This document shows positions 47,279-58,731 of a DNA stretch of 64,000 bases, in pieces; positions within the stretch are counted from its first letter, which is position 1; each line of letters opens with the position of its first letter. The DNA comes from Corynebacterium endometrii (GTDB taxonomy: Bacteria > Actinomycetota > Actinomycetes > Mycobacteriales > Mycobacteriaceae). Position numbers and translations under genes: made by a program. The DNA is taken from the NCBI RefSeq assembly GCF_004795735.1, contig NZ_CP039247.1, positions 1,054,001 through 1,118,000 on the forward strand, written 5' to 3'. The notes beneath the pieces are model-generated. The model made no database searches, was not told the origin of the DNA, and worked only from the letters and a program-made list of their open reading frames with translations.

Positions 47279-47317
47279 AGTCCGCCTCCTTCGCTACGAA
47301 GGTGGGCGGACTTTTTA
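47279..47317 (+). terminator. Rho-independent terminator after DoxX gene
   Basis: AGTCCGCC (47279-47286) pairs with GGCGGACT (47305-47312), with inner CCTTCG/CGAAGG pairing, then TTTTTATT. Confidence 0.9.
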
Positions 47318-47385
47318 TTGCTCACCATAAATGTTGATGAAAATTATTGTTAATTACCAAACCGGAAAGTAATAGACTTTCCATT

Positions 47386-47814
47386 ATGGAAAGCAAGCAG
47401 GATCGTGATGCGCAAGAATCGTTGGCCTTCGCGGAAGGCCTTGAGCAAAGCAAGAAAAAGGCATGGCCAAACCCATTAGGGGTTATAGTTACCCTTTTTA
47501 TTGCGGTGAGTTATTCCGTCATTTCCTATGGCATCGACATTCCTGCGTGGGCACTTATCGTTTATCTGTTCCTGCTCTTCGGTGGAATTATTGGCTTTCT
47601 ACTGTGGAATCAAACAAAGTCGGTGCGTGAGTCGTATCGTCAAGATCCCAATGCTGGGGAACAAGGCGGACAGTGGGTAATTCCGGTAGCGCTCATGGTT
47701 CCATTGTTCTTGCGCCCGTTCGCTGAAGGAAACATCATTGTTTCCGCCTTGATTGGCTTGATGATCATCGCGTTCTTCTATTGGGTGTGGAAGCGGAACC
47801 CGGATTGGCTGTAG
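47386..47814 (+). CDS. Small membrane protein, paired with winged-helix regulator
   Basis: 142 residues with a charged N-terminus and four predicted helices (LGVIVTLFIAVSYSVISYG, ALIVYLFLLFGGIIGFLLW, WVIPVALMVPLFL, IIVSALIGLMIIAFFYWVW). Function unknown. ATG at 47386 lies seven bases after TAGACT (47373-47378). The winged-helix gene starts nine bases after its stop, so the two are one transcription unit and the regulator probably controls it. Confidence 0.75.
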   Translation: MESKQDRDAQESLAFAEGLEQSKKKAWPNPLGVIVTLFIAVSYSVISYGIDIPAWALIVYLFLLFGGIIGFLLWNQTKSVRESYRQDPNAGEQGGQWVIPVALMVPLFLRPFAEGNIIVSALIGLMIIAFFYWVWKRNPDWL

Positions 47815-47822
47815 GGGATGCA

Positions 47823-48146
47823 ATGAGCGGTGATATTGTTCCTGCCCTTGATCCGGTCATCCATCCGATTAACCGCTTCAAGATTTGTGCCGTGTTGTCC
47901 AGTTACGGTGCCTTTGCAGGCCCCGTGCGCAAAGAGATGAAGTATTCGCGGTTGTGTGAAGAGACGGGGCATTCGGAAGCGACGCTGTCAAAGCAGCTGG
48001 CCGTATTGCAGGAAGCAGCCTACATCGAAAAATTCCGTGAATACGGGGCGACCAGAGCAAAAGATACGGTGTGGGTGATGCTCACTGAGACCGGCAAGCG
48101 CGCCTTTGATGGCCATCTGGCATTTCTGAAAGGCTTGGCTGGGTGA
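47823..48146 (+). CDS. Winged-helix transcriptional regulator (HTH_34-like)
   Basis: 107 residues of the MarR/ArsR-like 'winged helix DNA-binding domain' type. MKYSRLCEETGHSEATLSKQLAVLQEAAYIEKFREYG is the HTH and wing. No metal-binding Cys pattern and no ligand domain. ATG at 47823 with AGGGGAT upstream. It probably autoregulates the membrane-protein operon in which it lies. Confidence 0.8.
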   Translation: MSGDIVPALDPVIHPINRFKICAVLSSYGAFAGPVRKEMKYSRLCEETGHSEATLSKQLAVLQEAAYIEKFREYGATRAKDTVWVMLTETGKRAFDGHLAFLKGLAG

Positions 48147-48237
48147 TAGGCGTCGTTGCCTTGATAATGGGAATTGGCGCTTAGGTAGCGGGTGCCGTTT
48201 CCTTCTTTTTGTACTTTAAGCAGTAATATTTTTGGCG

Positions 48238-50598
48238 ATGTCTACTCCACTTATGCTGTCTCAGTCGCCAACCAGAAGGTCATATCGTACCGATATTGAC
48301 GGTCTGCGCGGTTTGGCTATCGCGCTAGTGGTTTTCTTTCACGTGTTCGTGGGGCGCGTGTCATCTGGTGTGGACGTGTTCCTGCTTATTGGCGGCATCT
48401 TTTTCTTTGGTCCTCAGATTCGGTCTGCCCTGAGCGGTAAGTCGCTGACGGTTATCCAGACTTTGATCCGCCTGCTACGTCGACTCTTCCCGGCGCTTGT
48501 CACCGTCGTCTTGGTGTCAATGGTGTTGGTATGGGGCATCTATACGGAAGTGCGTTGGGGCGCAGTCGGCAAGGACGCGATTGCATCGTTGCTGTACATC
48601 CAGAATTTCAACCTTGCTGCCGCAGGACAAGACTATGCCGCTATTGGCAGCGACGTCAGTATCTTCCAGCACATCTGGTCCATGTCGGTCCAGTTGCAAA
48701 TTTATATTGGTTCGATTCTGGTCATCATGTTCTTAGGCTTTGTGCTGCGCAGCAAACCATGGGCAAAGAAGGCCTTGGTGTGGCTGCTTATTGCGGCTAC
48801 GGTTACCAGTTTCATTGTGGCGATCATTGAAAATCAGATAAACCAAGGCTGGAACTACTATTCGCCACTAAGCCGCTTCTGGGAGATTGGATTAGGCGGC
48901 CTGTTCGGCATGAAGTTCATCCAGTCACCAATTGCTGAATCGCGGCGTTCATGGCGTTTGCCCGTCGGCATTGTCGGCCTTGGCCTAATCGGCTTTACCG
49001 GCCTTTTCCTGGATGGTGCCCAGCAATTCCCTGGACCACTAACACTAATACCTCTTGCTGGTGCCGCATTGGTGATCTGGTCCTGCAACCCGGAAACCGT
49101 GGCGGCGGGCCAGCAGCATGAATATGTCCAGGATTATGTTGGGGGAGTAGCCGCGATGCTGCGCTCTCCAATACCGCAGTTTCTGGGCAAGATTTCCTAC
49201 AGTTTGTACCTGTGGCACTGGCCCCTACTTGCCATTGCAACCTATGCATTTGCTGGTGGTGGAGCGCGCGTCAACGTGGGTGGCTCTGGTATCACTGCGA
49301 CACTAGGCGTCGTGCAGGGCGTCATCGTTGGCGTGGCTGTTATTGCCATTTCAATTTTGCTGGCCTGGGCCACGTTGAACTGGGTGGAAGTTCCGACGCG
49401 TCAGAAAACGAAACCGCGACGCTCTTGGGTAGTCAATGATGTCGGTTACATCAAAAATGCGGTCATCGGTGCGCCTGCTCGTGCCGTTGGCGCAGTGTTG
49501 ACCGCGGCCTGTACATTCATGGCGTTGTTTGGCGGTGTGTGGATGCAGGAAGTCACCATCCGAACCAACCAAGTTGCCCAAGAAATCGAATATGACCCAG
49601 AGCTGTACCCAGGTCCCGATGCGATTTTGCACGGCGTAACCGTTGAACCTGAAACCCCATTGCCGGCAGCGGTTAGCCCCATTGAAGCGTTCTATCCCCG
49701 AAGTGGTGCCGACGGATGTACGGCGTTCTTTGAAGATGAAGAACTAATCCTTACTAAGGATAGTAACGGAAGTTCGGAACCGTGTGCCTATGGTGATGTC
49801 GAATCTGACCGGACCATGTATCTGTTCGGAAATTCACACGCCGATCACTTCTTGCCCGCGCTCGACGTTGTTGGGCGTGAATACGGAATCAAGGTATTTC
49901 TCCTTGCAAAGTTGAGCTGCTTTCCAGGTGGCGGCCCGGTTCGTACCGACGGTGCTGACTATCCTGAATGCGACACGTGGGTCGACAAAGCGATGAACTA
50001 CATGCGTGAAAATCCACCGACGGATGGTGTGTTCTTGATTAGCACCCGACCAACCCCTACGACGCAAGGGCCTGAAGCATCACCGCTGGGGCTGCGTAGG
50101 ATCGTCGAAGAACTCAATGATGCCGACATCAAAGTGTGGGCATTGCGTGATAATCCATGGCCACAGAATGCCGCCGGTGCACTAAACGTTCGCTTGTGCG
50201 TTGCGGAAGGCTCTTACGATCCCAATGATCCTGCCCGTGATTGCGGAACCGAACGCGGTCTGTACTACCTTCAGGACAATCCGGCAGTTCAAAACCTTGA
50301 AGGTCTCAACGTGACTCATGTGGACTTGGCCGATGCTTTCTGTAATGAAGAGCGTTGTCCTGGCGTCATCGGAAATGTTTTGGTGTACCGCGATGCGTCC
50401 CACGTGACAAACCTCTATTCGCAGCTGCTTGGACCGACGCTGGGTGAGCGTATGTTCCCAGACGGCCAGCTACCGCCGCTTTCGCCCGCTGGTGAACCGA
50501 ATCGGCATGAGTCGGACAATAGTGAAGGTGCCCAAGACAGTCCGGACGGTGAACAGTCGCCGGAGAACCCGGCAGACGGTGTAGACAATGCTCAGTAA
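48238..50598 (+). CDS. Acyltransferase-3/SGNH cell-surface O-acyltransferase
   Basis: 786 residues, OafA/YrhL type. N-terminal acyltransferase-3 domain of about ten helices (RTDIDGLRGLAIALVVFFHVF) is followed by a helix and an extracytoplasmic SGNH domain with FGNSHADHF as block I and DASHVTNLY as the Asp-His block. Such proteins move acetyl groups across the membrane onto surface glycans. The last ~45 residues are a Pro/Glu/Ser tail. ATG lies eight bases after TAATAT. It overlaps the GT87 gene by 11 bases, suggesting a joint role in envelope glycan modification. Confidence 0.9.
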   Translation: MSTPLMLSQSPTRRSYRTDIDGLRGLAIALVVFFHVFVGRVSSGVDVFLLIGGIFFFGPQIRSALSGKSLTVIQTLIRLLRRLFPALVTVVLVSMVLVWGIYTEVRWGAVGKDAIASLLYIQNFNLAAAGQDYAAIGSDVSIFQHIWSMSVQLQIYIGSILVIMFLGFVLRSKPWAKKALVWLLIAATVTSFIVAIIENQINQGWNYYSPLSRFWEIGLGGLFGMKFIQSPIAESRRSWRLPVGIVGLGLIGFTGLFLDGAQQFPGPLTLIPLAGAALVIWSCNPETVAAGQQHEYVQDYVGGVAAMLRSPIPQFLGKISYSLYLWHWPLLAIATYAFAGGGARVNVGGSGITATLGVVQGVIVGVAVIAISILLAWATLNWVEVPTRQKTKPRRSWVVNDVGYIKNAVIGAPARAVGAVLTAACTFMALFGGVWMQEVTIRTNQVAQEIEYDPELYPGPDAILHGVTVEPETPLPAAVSPIEAFYPRSGADGCTAFFEDEELILTKDSNGSSEPCAYGDVESDRTMYLFGNSHADHFLPALDVVGREYGIKVFLLAKLSCFPGGGPVRTDGADYPECDTWVDKAMNYMRENPPTDGVFLISTRPTPTTQGPEASPLGLRRIVEELNDADIKVWALRDNPWPQNAAGALNVRLCVAEGSYDPNDPARDCGTERGLYYLQDNPAVQNLEGLNVTHVDLADAFCNEERCPGVIGNVLVYRDASHVTNLYSQLLGPTLGERMFPDGQLPPLSPAGEPNRHESDNSEGAQDSPDGEQSPENPADGVDNAQ

Positions 50599-51955
50599 AC
50601 AAGACACGACACGCGACAGAAAGCCTTTTCCCACGATGCAGACCAATGAACGCTTCAACAAGTTCTACCCGTTGTTGGGCTCAACGATTGCTTCCCAGCC
50701 GGTGTGGAAGAAAACGGCAATGAAGGCATTGTGGCTTGCTGCGGTTGTTGGATTGTTCCATGTCTTGGTGTGGAGCACGTGGGGAACTCATGGCCCAGAT
50801 TTCGATCCGATTTGGAACGCGGTTGATAAATACGTCAATGGGGAACCGATCTACACTGCCGATTATTCGACACAGGATCCGCATTATCTGTATTCACCCG
50901 GTGCCACATTTTTGATTAGTCCTATTGGCTTGCTGCCTGGGCGCGATATTGCGCGGTGGATCATGCTTTATCTAGGCGCCGCCTGTATCTTCTTCGCCAT
51001 GTGGTTGCTGGCCAAGAGCCTGACGCGCAATTACACCATACCGGTATTCCTTGGCTTTATCGCGTTGACCTGTTTCAGCAACGAACCTGTGAAGTCCACA
51101 CTGGCGATTACCAACATCAATGGCTTCTTGTTCATGCTGCAGGTTATCTTCGCCTTATCTTGCGTGGAAGCCATCAAGCAGCGGCAACAGCTAAACGATG
51201 ACAAGAAGAAGTTTTGGGCATGGAATCTGGGATCATTCGGCAATAAGCATGTCATCATTGCCGGTATCGCGTTGGGTTTCGCGATGGCGATCAAGCCACA
51301 ATTCGTGGCAATGGCGGTCGTCCCATTCTTTGCCGGCCAGTGGTCTCTGCTGGTCATTGCTGCAGTATTTATCATCGTCACTTTTGCTATTGGCTGGTTC
51401 ACGATGGCGCAACCGATGGATTACGTGGAACGATTGCTGCCTTATTTGAGTCAAGCACGCGACTATAACAACGGTTCGATTGACGGCATGGCGATTCAAA
51501 TGGGATGGCCTGATGGTCTCCGTATTGCGCTGACAATCGTCTTCTTGGCGTCAGTCGCCTTCGCAGTGTGGGCGCTGTGGCGTTGGAAGGACTCTGCACC
51601 AATGTTGTGGATGTATGCCAGCTTGGGAGTGCTCTTCTGTGGCGTACTGATGTCCAGTGGCCTGATGCAGGGTTATTACTGCATCTGGCTGTTCCCAATG
51701 TTTGCCACCTTTGTCCTGAAGCAATCACCAATGCACAGCGTATTCATGTGGGTCGCTGCATGGTGCCTGATGGCGTCCGGTTCCGGGCTGCCCGAAGGAA
51801 TCTGGGAGCCACTAGCGCAGGTTTTCCGCTGGCGCTCATCTATTGCGTGGTTGGTCATCCCGCTGTTTGTCGGCATTTGGGCGCTGGCCAAGAAGCCGTC
51901 AGCGCACGTAGATTCACCCGCTGTGGTGAGTGAAAATAGCTCACGCGTTAACTAA
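50588..51955 (+). CDS. GT87-family polyprenol-phosphate sugar transferase
   Basis: 455 residues, about eleven helices, DUF2029/GT87 GT-C fold. The first outer loop carries DFDPIWNAVDKYVNGEPIY, with the Asp typical of GT-C catalysis, and LYSPGATFLISPIGLLP. Family members include mannosyltransferase PimE and arabinosyltransferase AftC of mycobacteria. The sugar and acceptor cannot be told here. ATG at 50588 overlaps the acyltransferase stop; an internal ATG at 50636 is possible. Confidence 0.85.
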   Translation: MLSKQDTTRDRKPFPTMQTNERFNKFYPLLGSTIASQPVWKKTAMKALWLAAVVGLFHVLVWSTWGTHGPDFDPIWNAVDKYVNGEPIYTADYSTQDPHYLYSPGATFLISPIGLLPGRDIARWIMLYLGAACIFFAMWLLAKSLTRNYTIPVFLGFIALTCFSNEPVKSTLAITNINGFLFMLQVIFALSCVEAIKQRQQLNDDKKKFWAWNLGSFGNKHVIIAGIALGFAMAIKPQFVAMAVVPFFAGQWSLLVIAAVFIIVTFAIGWFTMAQPMDYVERLLPYLSQARDYNNGSIDGMAIQMGWPDGLRIALTIVFLASVAFAVWALWRWKDSAPMLWMYASLGVLFCGVLMSSGLMQGYYCIWLFPMFATFVLKQSPMHSVFMWVAAWCLMASGSGLPEGIWEPLAQVFRWRSSIAWLVIPLFVGIWALAKKPSAHVDSPAVVSENSSRVN

Positions 51956-51964
51956 GGCAAAAAG

Positions 51965-52021
51965 AATCCTCTTCCGCCCATGTCTTCCATAGTGATGGAA
52001 GACAAGCAGGAGAGGATTTTT
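51965..52021. terminator. Bidirectional terminator between GT87 gene and ilvD
   Basis: Outer AATCCTCT (51965-51972) / AGAGGATT (52011-52018) with an inner stem GTCTTCCAT / ATGGAAGAC. T-runs follow on both strands. Confidence 0.85.
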
Positions 52022-52033
52022 GGATGTGGCTGA

Positions 52034-53875
52034 TTAATCTACGCGGCGAACCGCACCAAGGTCGGCAGAGGTAGCCATCTTGGCGTACGCACGCAAAGCC
52101 TTTGTTACTGGGCGGTTGCGCTCTAGCGGCGTCCAAGGCTTTTCGCGATTGTTCATTGTTTCCACGCGCTCAGCGATGACGTCTTCCGGCAGATCCAGAG
52201 TCAAGGAGCGGGTGTTGACATTGATGGTGATTGGGTCACCGTTTTCGATGATGCCAATCAAGCCACCATGGGCGGCCTCTGGTGAAATGTGGCCGATGGA
52301 CAGGCCAGAGGTACCGCCCGAGAAACGGCCGTCGGTGATCAATGCACACTTCTTACCCAAGCCAGCGCCCTTGAGGAATGAGGTTGGGTGCAGCATCTCC
52401 TGCATGCCCGGCCCTCCCGCGGGGCCCTCGTAGCGGATGACCACAACCTCACCGGGCTGTACCTCACGCTTCAGGATCATGGACACCGCGTCTTCTTGCG
52501 AGTCAACGACGCGGGCAGGGCCCGTGAATTCCCACAGTTCCTCCTCGACGCCAGCCGATTTAATGATGGCGCCGTCGGGAGCAAGATTGCCCCGCAGGAC
52601 CACCAACCCGCCGGACTCGGAGTAGGCGTGGTCGACAGAGTGAATGCATCCGTTTTCCTGGTCCAGATCCAGTTCATCCCAGCGGTTGGACTGGGAGAAG
52701 GGCTCCGTGGTGCGAACGCCGCCCGGTGCGGCATGGTAAAGCTCAATGGCTTCCTCCGTGGCCTTGCCGCCACGGATATCCCAGTCATCCAGCCACTGCT
52801 CGGCGTCCTTGTAGATCGCGGTGTGGACGGTTAGGTCAAGGTGCCCGCCGCGGCGAAGCTCGCCGAGGATGGCGGGGATGCCGCCGGCGCGGTGGACATC
52901 TTCAATGTGGTAGGTGCCGTTCGGGGCCACCTTGGACAGACATGGGACGGTATCCGAGATTCCCTCAATGTCATGCAGCGTGAAATCTACCTCTCCCTCC
53001 ACGGCCGCTGCCAGGGTGTGGAGAATTGTGTTAGAGGAGCCGCCCATGGCCATGTCGAGGGCTAAAGCGTTGGTAAATGCGGCCTTGGTGGCGATGTTAC
53101 GCGGCAGGACGGATTCATCCTCGTCGCCGTAGTAACGCTGACACATTTCAACGATTGTTTGCCCGGCCTTCTCGAATAGGGCGCGGCGGGCGGAATGGGT
53201 AGCCAGGGTGGTGCCGTTGCCAGGAAGTGCCAGCCCCAAGGCCTCAGTCAGGCAGTTCATGGAGTTTGCGGTAAACATACCGGAACAGGAACCGCAGGTG
53301 GGGCAGGCGGCTTGCTCCAGCGCGTCAAGTTCGCCGTCAGTCACGGAATCATTGGCGGACGCGGTCATGGTTGTAATGAGATCGGTGGAAGCGTGCGCTA
53401 CGCCGTCGATCACAACTGCCTTGCCGGCCTCCATTGGCCCGCCGGAGACGAATATGGTGGGGATGTTAAGGCGCAGTGCCGCGTTGAGCATGCCCGGTGT
53501 GATCTTGTCGCAATTTGAGATACAGACCAATGCGTCCGCGGTGTGCGCGTTGACCATGTACTCCACCGAATCTGAGATGATCTCACGCGACGGCAGGGAG
53601 TACAGCATGCCGGAGTGTCCCATGGCGATACCGTCATCTACGGCGATGGTGTGGAACTCTTTTGGCACGCCCCCGGCCGCGCGCAAAGCGTCGGCCACGA
53701 TGTCACCGACGTTCTTAAGATGAGTATGGCCCGGAACGAATTGGGTGTAGGAGTTGGCAATAGCCACGATTGGCTTGCCAAACTCGTGCTCCTGGGTGCC
53801 CGTTGCGCGCCACAGGGAGCGCGCGCCGGCGGCCTGGCGGCCTACCGTAGTTACTTTAGAACGCAGTGGAAACAT
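52034..53875 (-). CDS. ilvD: Dihydroxy-acid dehydratase
   Basis: 613 residues. Converts dihydroxy-isovalerate/methylvalerate to 2-keto acids in valine and isoleucine synthesis. Iron-sulfur ligands: Cys in [12 protein letters not shown] and the [17 protein letters not shown] block. Full length. Transcribed opposite to ilvBNC, from which it is separated by the PH-domain gene. Confidence 0.97.
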   Translation of the reverse strand: MFPLRSKVTTVGRQAAGARSLWRATGTQEHEFGKPIVAIANSYTQFVPGHTHLKNVGDIVADALRAAGGVPKEFHTIAVDDGIAMGHSGMLYSLPSREIISDSVEYMVNAHTADALVCISNCDKITPGMLNAALRLNIPTIFVSGGPMEAGKAVVIDGVAHASTDLITTMTASANDSVTDGELDALEQAACPTCGSCSGMFTANSMNCLTEALGLALPGNGTTLATHSARRALFEKAGQTIVEMCQRYYGDEDESVLPRNIATKAAFTNALALDMAMGGSSNTILHTLAAAVEGEVDFTLHDIEGISDTVPCLSKVAPNGTYHIEDVHRAGGIPAILGELRRGGHLDLTVHTAIYKDAEQWLDDWDIRGGKATEEAIELYHAAPGGVRTTEPFSQSNRWDELDLDQENGCIHSVDHAYSESGGLVVLRGNLAPDGAIIKSAGVEEELWEFTGPARVVDSQEDAVSMILKREVQPGEVVVIRYEGPAGGPGMQEMLHPTSFLKGAGLGKKCALITDGRFSGGTSGLSIGHISPEAAHGGLIGIIENGDPITINVNTRSLTLDLPEDVIAERVETMNNREKPWTPLERNRPVTKALRAYAKMATSADLGAVRRVD

Positions 53876-53937
53876 GGGGAATCAGAGTCCTTGGGGATTG
53901 TTGACAATTAAAGATGCGGTTTTATTACTCGGCTTTA

Positions 53938-54546
53938 CTACTCGGCGCGGCGAGCGCGGCGCTGAGGGCGCTTGGTTGGCGCCTTAGCCGCGACATCCGA
54001 GGATTCCGCGGCCTGCTTGCGCGCCTGTTGCGCCTGGTGCGCTTCGTATTCATCCTTGGTCATGAGCACTTCATGGCCGTCACGATGAACTACCTTGACC
54101 TTCTCCTCAGCAGCCTGGCGGCCGGCGGTAAGAGCATCGGGAATGCGTCCGCGCGACGCGGAGGCCAGCTGTGGAAGTGAATTAAAGGTTACTCCAGGCA
54201 GTGCAAGTTTGGAACCCTTTTTATCCACGGCGTACGTGGTGCGCTTGAATTCAATGCCGGCAAAATCGCTCCAGGAGATTCGCTTGGTCCCGCGGAACAA
54301 GGAGGTCACCGCGATCCCGTCCTCGTTCACAGTGGTCTTTGATTTCAGAATCCACAATACGAAGCCGACGGGCAGAATAAACAGCCACCACCAATACCAT
54401 TCCATCCAGCCGATGCCCAGTAGGGCAATGGCGGATAGTAGGAGCGCGGCCAGAATATGGGCGCGGTCCGGTTTGAATACTTCTTCTTGCGTGTAGCTAG
54501 CCTGATTGGAGCTACCGCTCTTATCCGATGCGCGATTGGATGTCAT
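53938..54546 (-). CDS. PH-domain membrane protein (bPH_6-like)
   Basis: 202 residues. Two closely spaced hydrophobic helices (ILAALLLSAIALLGIGWMEWYWWWLFILPVGFVLW) precede a bacterial PH domain (TTVNEDGIAVTSLFRGTKRISWSDFAGIEF) and a Lys/Arg/Ala-rich tail. Function unknown; an equivalent gene sits between ilvD and ilvB in C. glutamicum. ATG at 54546 is eight bases after TAAAGT on the minus strand (54555-54560). Upstream in-frame ATGs were rejected. Confidence 0.78.
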   Translation of the reverse strand: MTSNRASDKSGSSNQASYTQEEVFKPDRAHILAALLLSAIALLGIGWMEWYWWWLFILPVGFVLWILKSKTTVNEDGIAVTSLFRGTKRISWSDFAGIEFKRTTYAVDKKGSKLALPGVTFNSLPQLASASRGRIPDALTAGRQAAEEKVKVVHRDGHEVLMTKDEYEAHQAQQARKQAAESSDVAAKAPTKRPQRRARRAE

Positions 54547-54666
54547 GATGGCTAACTTTAATTGACTTGCGGGCGCCTTGGTTAACCACCACACCCAAGG
54601 CAATCCCATGCAACGAGACTCTTGTCCCAAAAAGGGGTATTAGGTGGCACACATGTTTGCTTTGTG

Positions 54667-54672
54667 TATGAT
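54667..54672 (+). promoter_or_regulatory. ilv leader -10
   Basis: TATGAT, preceded by TGTG, lies seven bases before the leader-peptide ATG at 54680. Transcription is expected to start at or next to that ATG. Confidence 0.7.
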
Positions 54673-54679
54673 TCAACTC

Positions 54680-54727
54680 ATGATCAAGATTCGGCTTCAG
54701 CTAGTAGCAGCACGGCGCCTGCCGTAG
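54680..54727 (+). CDS. ilvL: ilvBNC leader peptide
   Basis: 15 residues, MIKIRLQLVAARRLP, rich in Ile, Leu and Val codons, ending TAG. From memory, the C. glutamicum ilvB leader (MTIIRLVVVTARRLP) has the same length and ending. Ribosome stalling here when branched-chain amino acids are scarce should prevent the downstream terminator from forming. An in-frame ATG at 54668 would lie within the -10. Confidence 0.85.
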   Translation: MIKIRLQLVAARRLP

Positions 54728-54753
54728 CGGCTTTCTTAAGTCGATACCAAGCA

Positions 54754-54800
54754 AGCGCCCTCGCCAGCACCTACCAGAGTGCTGAGACGGGGGCTTTGTT
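54754..54800 (+). terminator. ilvBNC transcription attenuator
   Basis: Stem around GCCC / GGGC with core CAGCAC (54765-54770) / GTGCTG (54779-54784), followed by TTTGTTGTT. It lies between the leader peptide and ilvB. Confidence 0.75.
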
Positions 54801-54916
54801 GTTGAGGTTGCGTCCTGTCACCCGCGATGCAACTTTGGCTGATCATCACTCCCGCACCCAGGGGAGCGGATCGAGATACTTGTTAATACACGAGAGTTAA
54901 AAGGAGCAACGAGATC

Positions 54917-56785
54917 GTGGCAGCCTCACCTTCGCCCACACCGTCCTCGGTTGCCGAGACGACCAAACGGGAATCCGGGCAATCGGCCCCGGAACGTATC
55001 ACCGGCGCGCAGGCTATTGTGCGCACCCTGGAAGACCTTGGTACTGACCTAGTCTTCGGTATTCCCGGCGGCGCCGTCCTTCCTTTGTATGACGCTTTGC
55101 ATGAGTCCACGAAGCTGCGCCACGTGCTGACTCGCCATGAGCAGGGCGCGGGCCATGCGGCCGAGGGGTACGCGCAAGCCTCCGGCAAGGTCGGCGTGTG
55201 CATCGCAACGTCTGGACCAGGGGCCACGAACCTGGTTACCCCTATCGCCGATGCAAACCTGGACTCCGTTCCCGTCGTGGCGATTACCGGTCAGGTTGGC
55301 TCCCACCTGCTGGGCACGGATGCCTTCCAGGAAGCGGATATCCGCGGCGTGACCATGCCTATCACCAAACACAACTACATCGTTACCCGCCCGGAGGATA
55401 TCCCTAAGGCTATCTGCTCCGCCTTTCACCTGGCTTCCACCGGCCGCCCGGGACCCGTGCTGGTGGACATTCCCAAGGATGTGCAAAACGGGACGCTGGA
55501 GTATTCCTTCCCGCCAAAGTTTGACCTTCCCGGCTACAAGCCGAACACCAAGCCACACAACCGCCAGATCGCCCAGGCGGTCAAGCTCATCGCCCAGGCT
55601 GAGCGCCCGGTGCTCTACGTAGGTGGCGGAGTCATCAAGGCTAACGCGTCCCGTGAGCTTCTGGAATTTGCAGAATATACCGGCATCCCCGTGGTTACCA
55701 CCCTGATGGCCTTGGGATCATTCCCGGATTCCCACCCTCAGCACATGGGCATGCCGGGTATGCACGGCACGGTCCCCGCGGTTGCCGCGATGCAGCGTTC
55801 TGATCTCCTTATTGCCATCGGGGCGCGCTTCGATGACCGCGTGACCGGTGACGTGGATTCCTTCGCACCAAACGCCAAGGTCATTCACGCCGACGTGGAC
55901 CCAGCCGAAATTGGCAAGATCGTGCAGGTCAACGTGCCCATCGTTGGCGATGCGCGCGAGGTGTTACTGTCCCTGCTCAAGACCTACCAGGCAAGTAGTG
56001 AGTTCAACCCGCCGAAGATCGATAAGTGGATGAACTACCTGCGTGACATGCAGGAGCGTTTCCCGCGCGGTTGGGAACCCACCTCCGACGGGCTTCTCAA
56101 CCCGCAGTTCGTTCTGGAAAAGCTTTCTGAAATTGCGGGTCCTGACGCCATTTATTGCAGTGGCGTGGGGCAGCACCAAATGTGGTCCGCGCAGTTCATT
56201 GACTTTGAGAACCCACGCACGTGGATTAACTCCGGTGGTGCGGGAACCATGGGATACGCCGTTCCCGCGGCGCTGGGCGCAAAGGCCGCCTGCCCCGACA
56301 AGGAAGTGTGGGCAATCGATGGTGATGGCTGCTTCCAGATGACCAACCAGGAGTTAGTAACCGCCGCGATAGAAGGCTTCCCCTTCAAGGTGGCCGTCAT
56401 CAATAACGGCAGCCTAGGCATGGTTCGCCAGTGGCAAACCCTGTTTTTCAATGGGCATTACTCGAACACTAAGCTGCGCGAGCAAGACGCCTTTGTCCCG
56501 GACTTTGTGAAGCTGGCCGAGGCGCTGGGCTGCGAATCCATCCGCGTGACCAGGGAAGAAGAGGTAGAAGCCGCCATTCAACGCGCGCGTGAAATCAATG
56601 ACCGCCCGGTGGTCATTGACTTCATTGTGGGCCAGGACGCCCAAGTGTGGCCAATGGTATCCGGCGGAGCGTCCAATGAAGAGATTCAGTACGCATTGGG
56701 CCTGCGCCCGTTGTTCGATGAAAACGCCTCAGCTGCGGAAGAACCTACTGACATCCACGAAACCCTTGAGGAGGTCCAGGAGTAA
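54917..56785 (+). CDS. ilvB: Acetohydroxyacid synthase large subunit
   Basis: 622 residues. Thiamine-diphosphate enzyme joining pyruvate with pyruvate or 2-ketobutyrate, the committed step of branched-chain synthesis. N-terminal domain with the catalytic Glu in [15 protein letters not shown]; the C-terminal ThDP motif is [15 protein letters not shown]...[15 protein letters not shown] start with AAGGAG upstream. Its stop codon overlaps the ilvN ATG by one base. Confidence 0.97.
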   Translation: MAASPSPTPSSVAETTKRESGQSAPERITGAQAIVRTLEDLGTDLVFGIPGGAVLPLYDALHESTKLRHVLTRHEQGAGHAAEGYAQASGKVGVCIATSGPGATNLVTPIADANLDSVPVVAITGQVGSHLLGTDAFQEADIRGVTMPITKHNYIVTRPEDIPKAICSAFHLASTGRPGPVLVDIPKDVQNGTLEYSFPPKFDLPGYKPNTKPHNRQIAQAVKLIAQAERPVLYVGGGVIKANASRELLEFAEYTGIPVVTTLMALGSFPDSHPQHMGMPGMHGTVPAVAAMQRSDLLIAIGARFDDRVTGDVDSFAPNAKVIHADVDPAEIGKIVQVNVPIVGDAREVLLSLLKTYQASSEFNPPKIDKWMNYLRDMQERFPRGWEPTSDGLLNPQFVLEKLSEIAGPDAIYCSGVGQHQMWSAQFIDFENPRTWINSGGAGTMGYAVPAALGAKAACPDKEVWAIDGDGCFQMTNQELVTAAIEGFPFKVAVINNGSLGMVRQWQTLFFNGHYSNTKLREQDAFVPDFVKLAEALGCESIRVTREEEVEAAIQRAREINDRPVVIDFIVGQDAQVWPMVSGGASNEEIQYALGLRPLFDENASAAEEPTDIHETLEEVQE

Positions 56786-57318
56786 TGGTTGCCAACAACC
56801 CAACTACCGGCCGTACCCGCCATACGCTCTCCGTGTTGGTGGAGGACATTGAAGGCATCACCTCGCGCGTAGCGGCGCTGTTTACCCGCCGTGGCTACAA
56901 CTTGGTTTCCATCGTGTCCGCGCGCACGGAAACGCCAGGTATCAACCGCTTTACCATCGTTGTGGATGCAGATGATGTGGTAATCGAGCAGGTGACCAAG
57001 CAGCTCAACAAGATCATTCCGGTGCTCAAGGTTGTGGAGCTCGAGCAGGAGACCTCGGTGGCTCGCGCCATCATGCTCGTTAAGGTCGCGGCAAACAACG
57101 AAAACCGGGCTCAGCTGGTATCTGCGGTGGACATCTTCCGTGCTCGCATCATTGATGTAGCGCCCGAATCGGTGATTGTGGAGGCCACCGGAACGCCTAA
57201 GAAGCTCAAGGCGTTGCTCAACGTGCTGGAGCCCTTCGGTATCCGTGAACTGGTCCAGTCCGGACACGTGGCCCTGGGCCGCGGCCCCAAGGCCATGGCG
57301 CCCAGCAAGCTGCACTAG
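56785..57318 (+). CDS. ilvN: Acetohydroxyacid synthase regulatory subunit
   Basis: 177 residues. N-terminal ACT domain (HTLSVLVEDIEGITSRVAALFTRRGYN) followed by a second ACT-like domain (IDVAPESVIVEATGTPKKLKAL). It activates IlvB and makes it sensitive to valine feedback. ATG overlaps the ilvB stop. A longer gap to ilvC carries a separate promoter. Confidence 0.96.
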   Translation: MVANNPTTGRTRHTLSVLVEDIEGITSRVAALFTRRGYNLVSIVSARTETPGINRFTIVVDADDVVIEQVTKQLNKIIPVLKVVELEQETSVARAIMLVKVAANNENRAQLVSAVDIFRARIIDVAPESVIVEATGTPKKLKALLNVLEPFGIRELVQSGHVALGRGPKAMAPSKLH

Positions 57319-57398
57319 TTGTAAGAGTGCGCCGGGACGGCGAGTAACCAGTGCTCCACGTCTCATTTGGTGGGATACACAACCCAAAAATCTCATAA

Positions 57399-58523
<1,125 letters not shown>

Positions 58524-58576
58524 GCACTCCCGCTTAAAGCTTTAGCCACGCCTTAATCAGGCGGGGCGGCCATTCC

Positions 58577-58607
58577 AGGGGCACCGCACTCTATGTGCGG
58601 TGCCCCT
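58577..58607 (+). terminator. Terminator after ilvC
   Basis: 13-bp perfect stem AGGGGCACCGCAC (58577-58589) / GTGCGGTGCCCCT (58595-58607), 5-base loop. Confidence 0.75.
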
Positions 58608-58731
58608 AAAAGGTATTTAAGGCGTGGAGCATTCTAAGCGATCGAGAAACTCGTGGCGCGCCTCCATCGAAATCAGCGGGGTGGGGCGGCTCGTTAAGCG
58701 AGCCTCCACATACCGGTTTAGACTATGGGGC

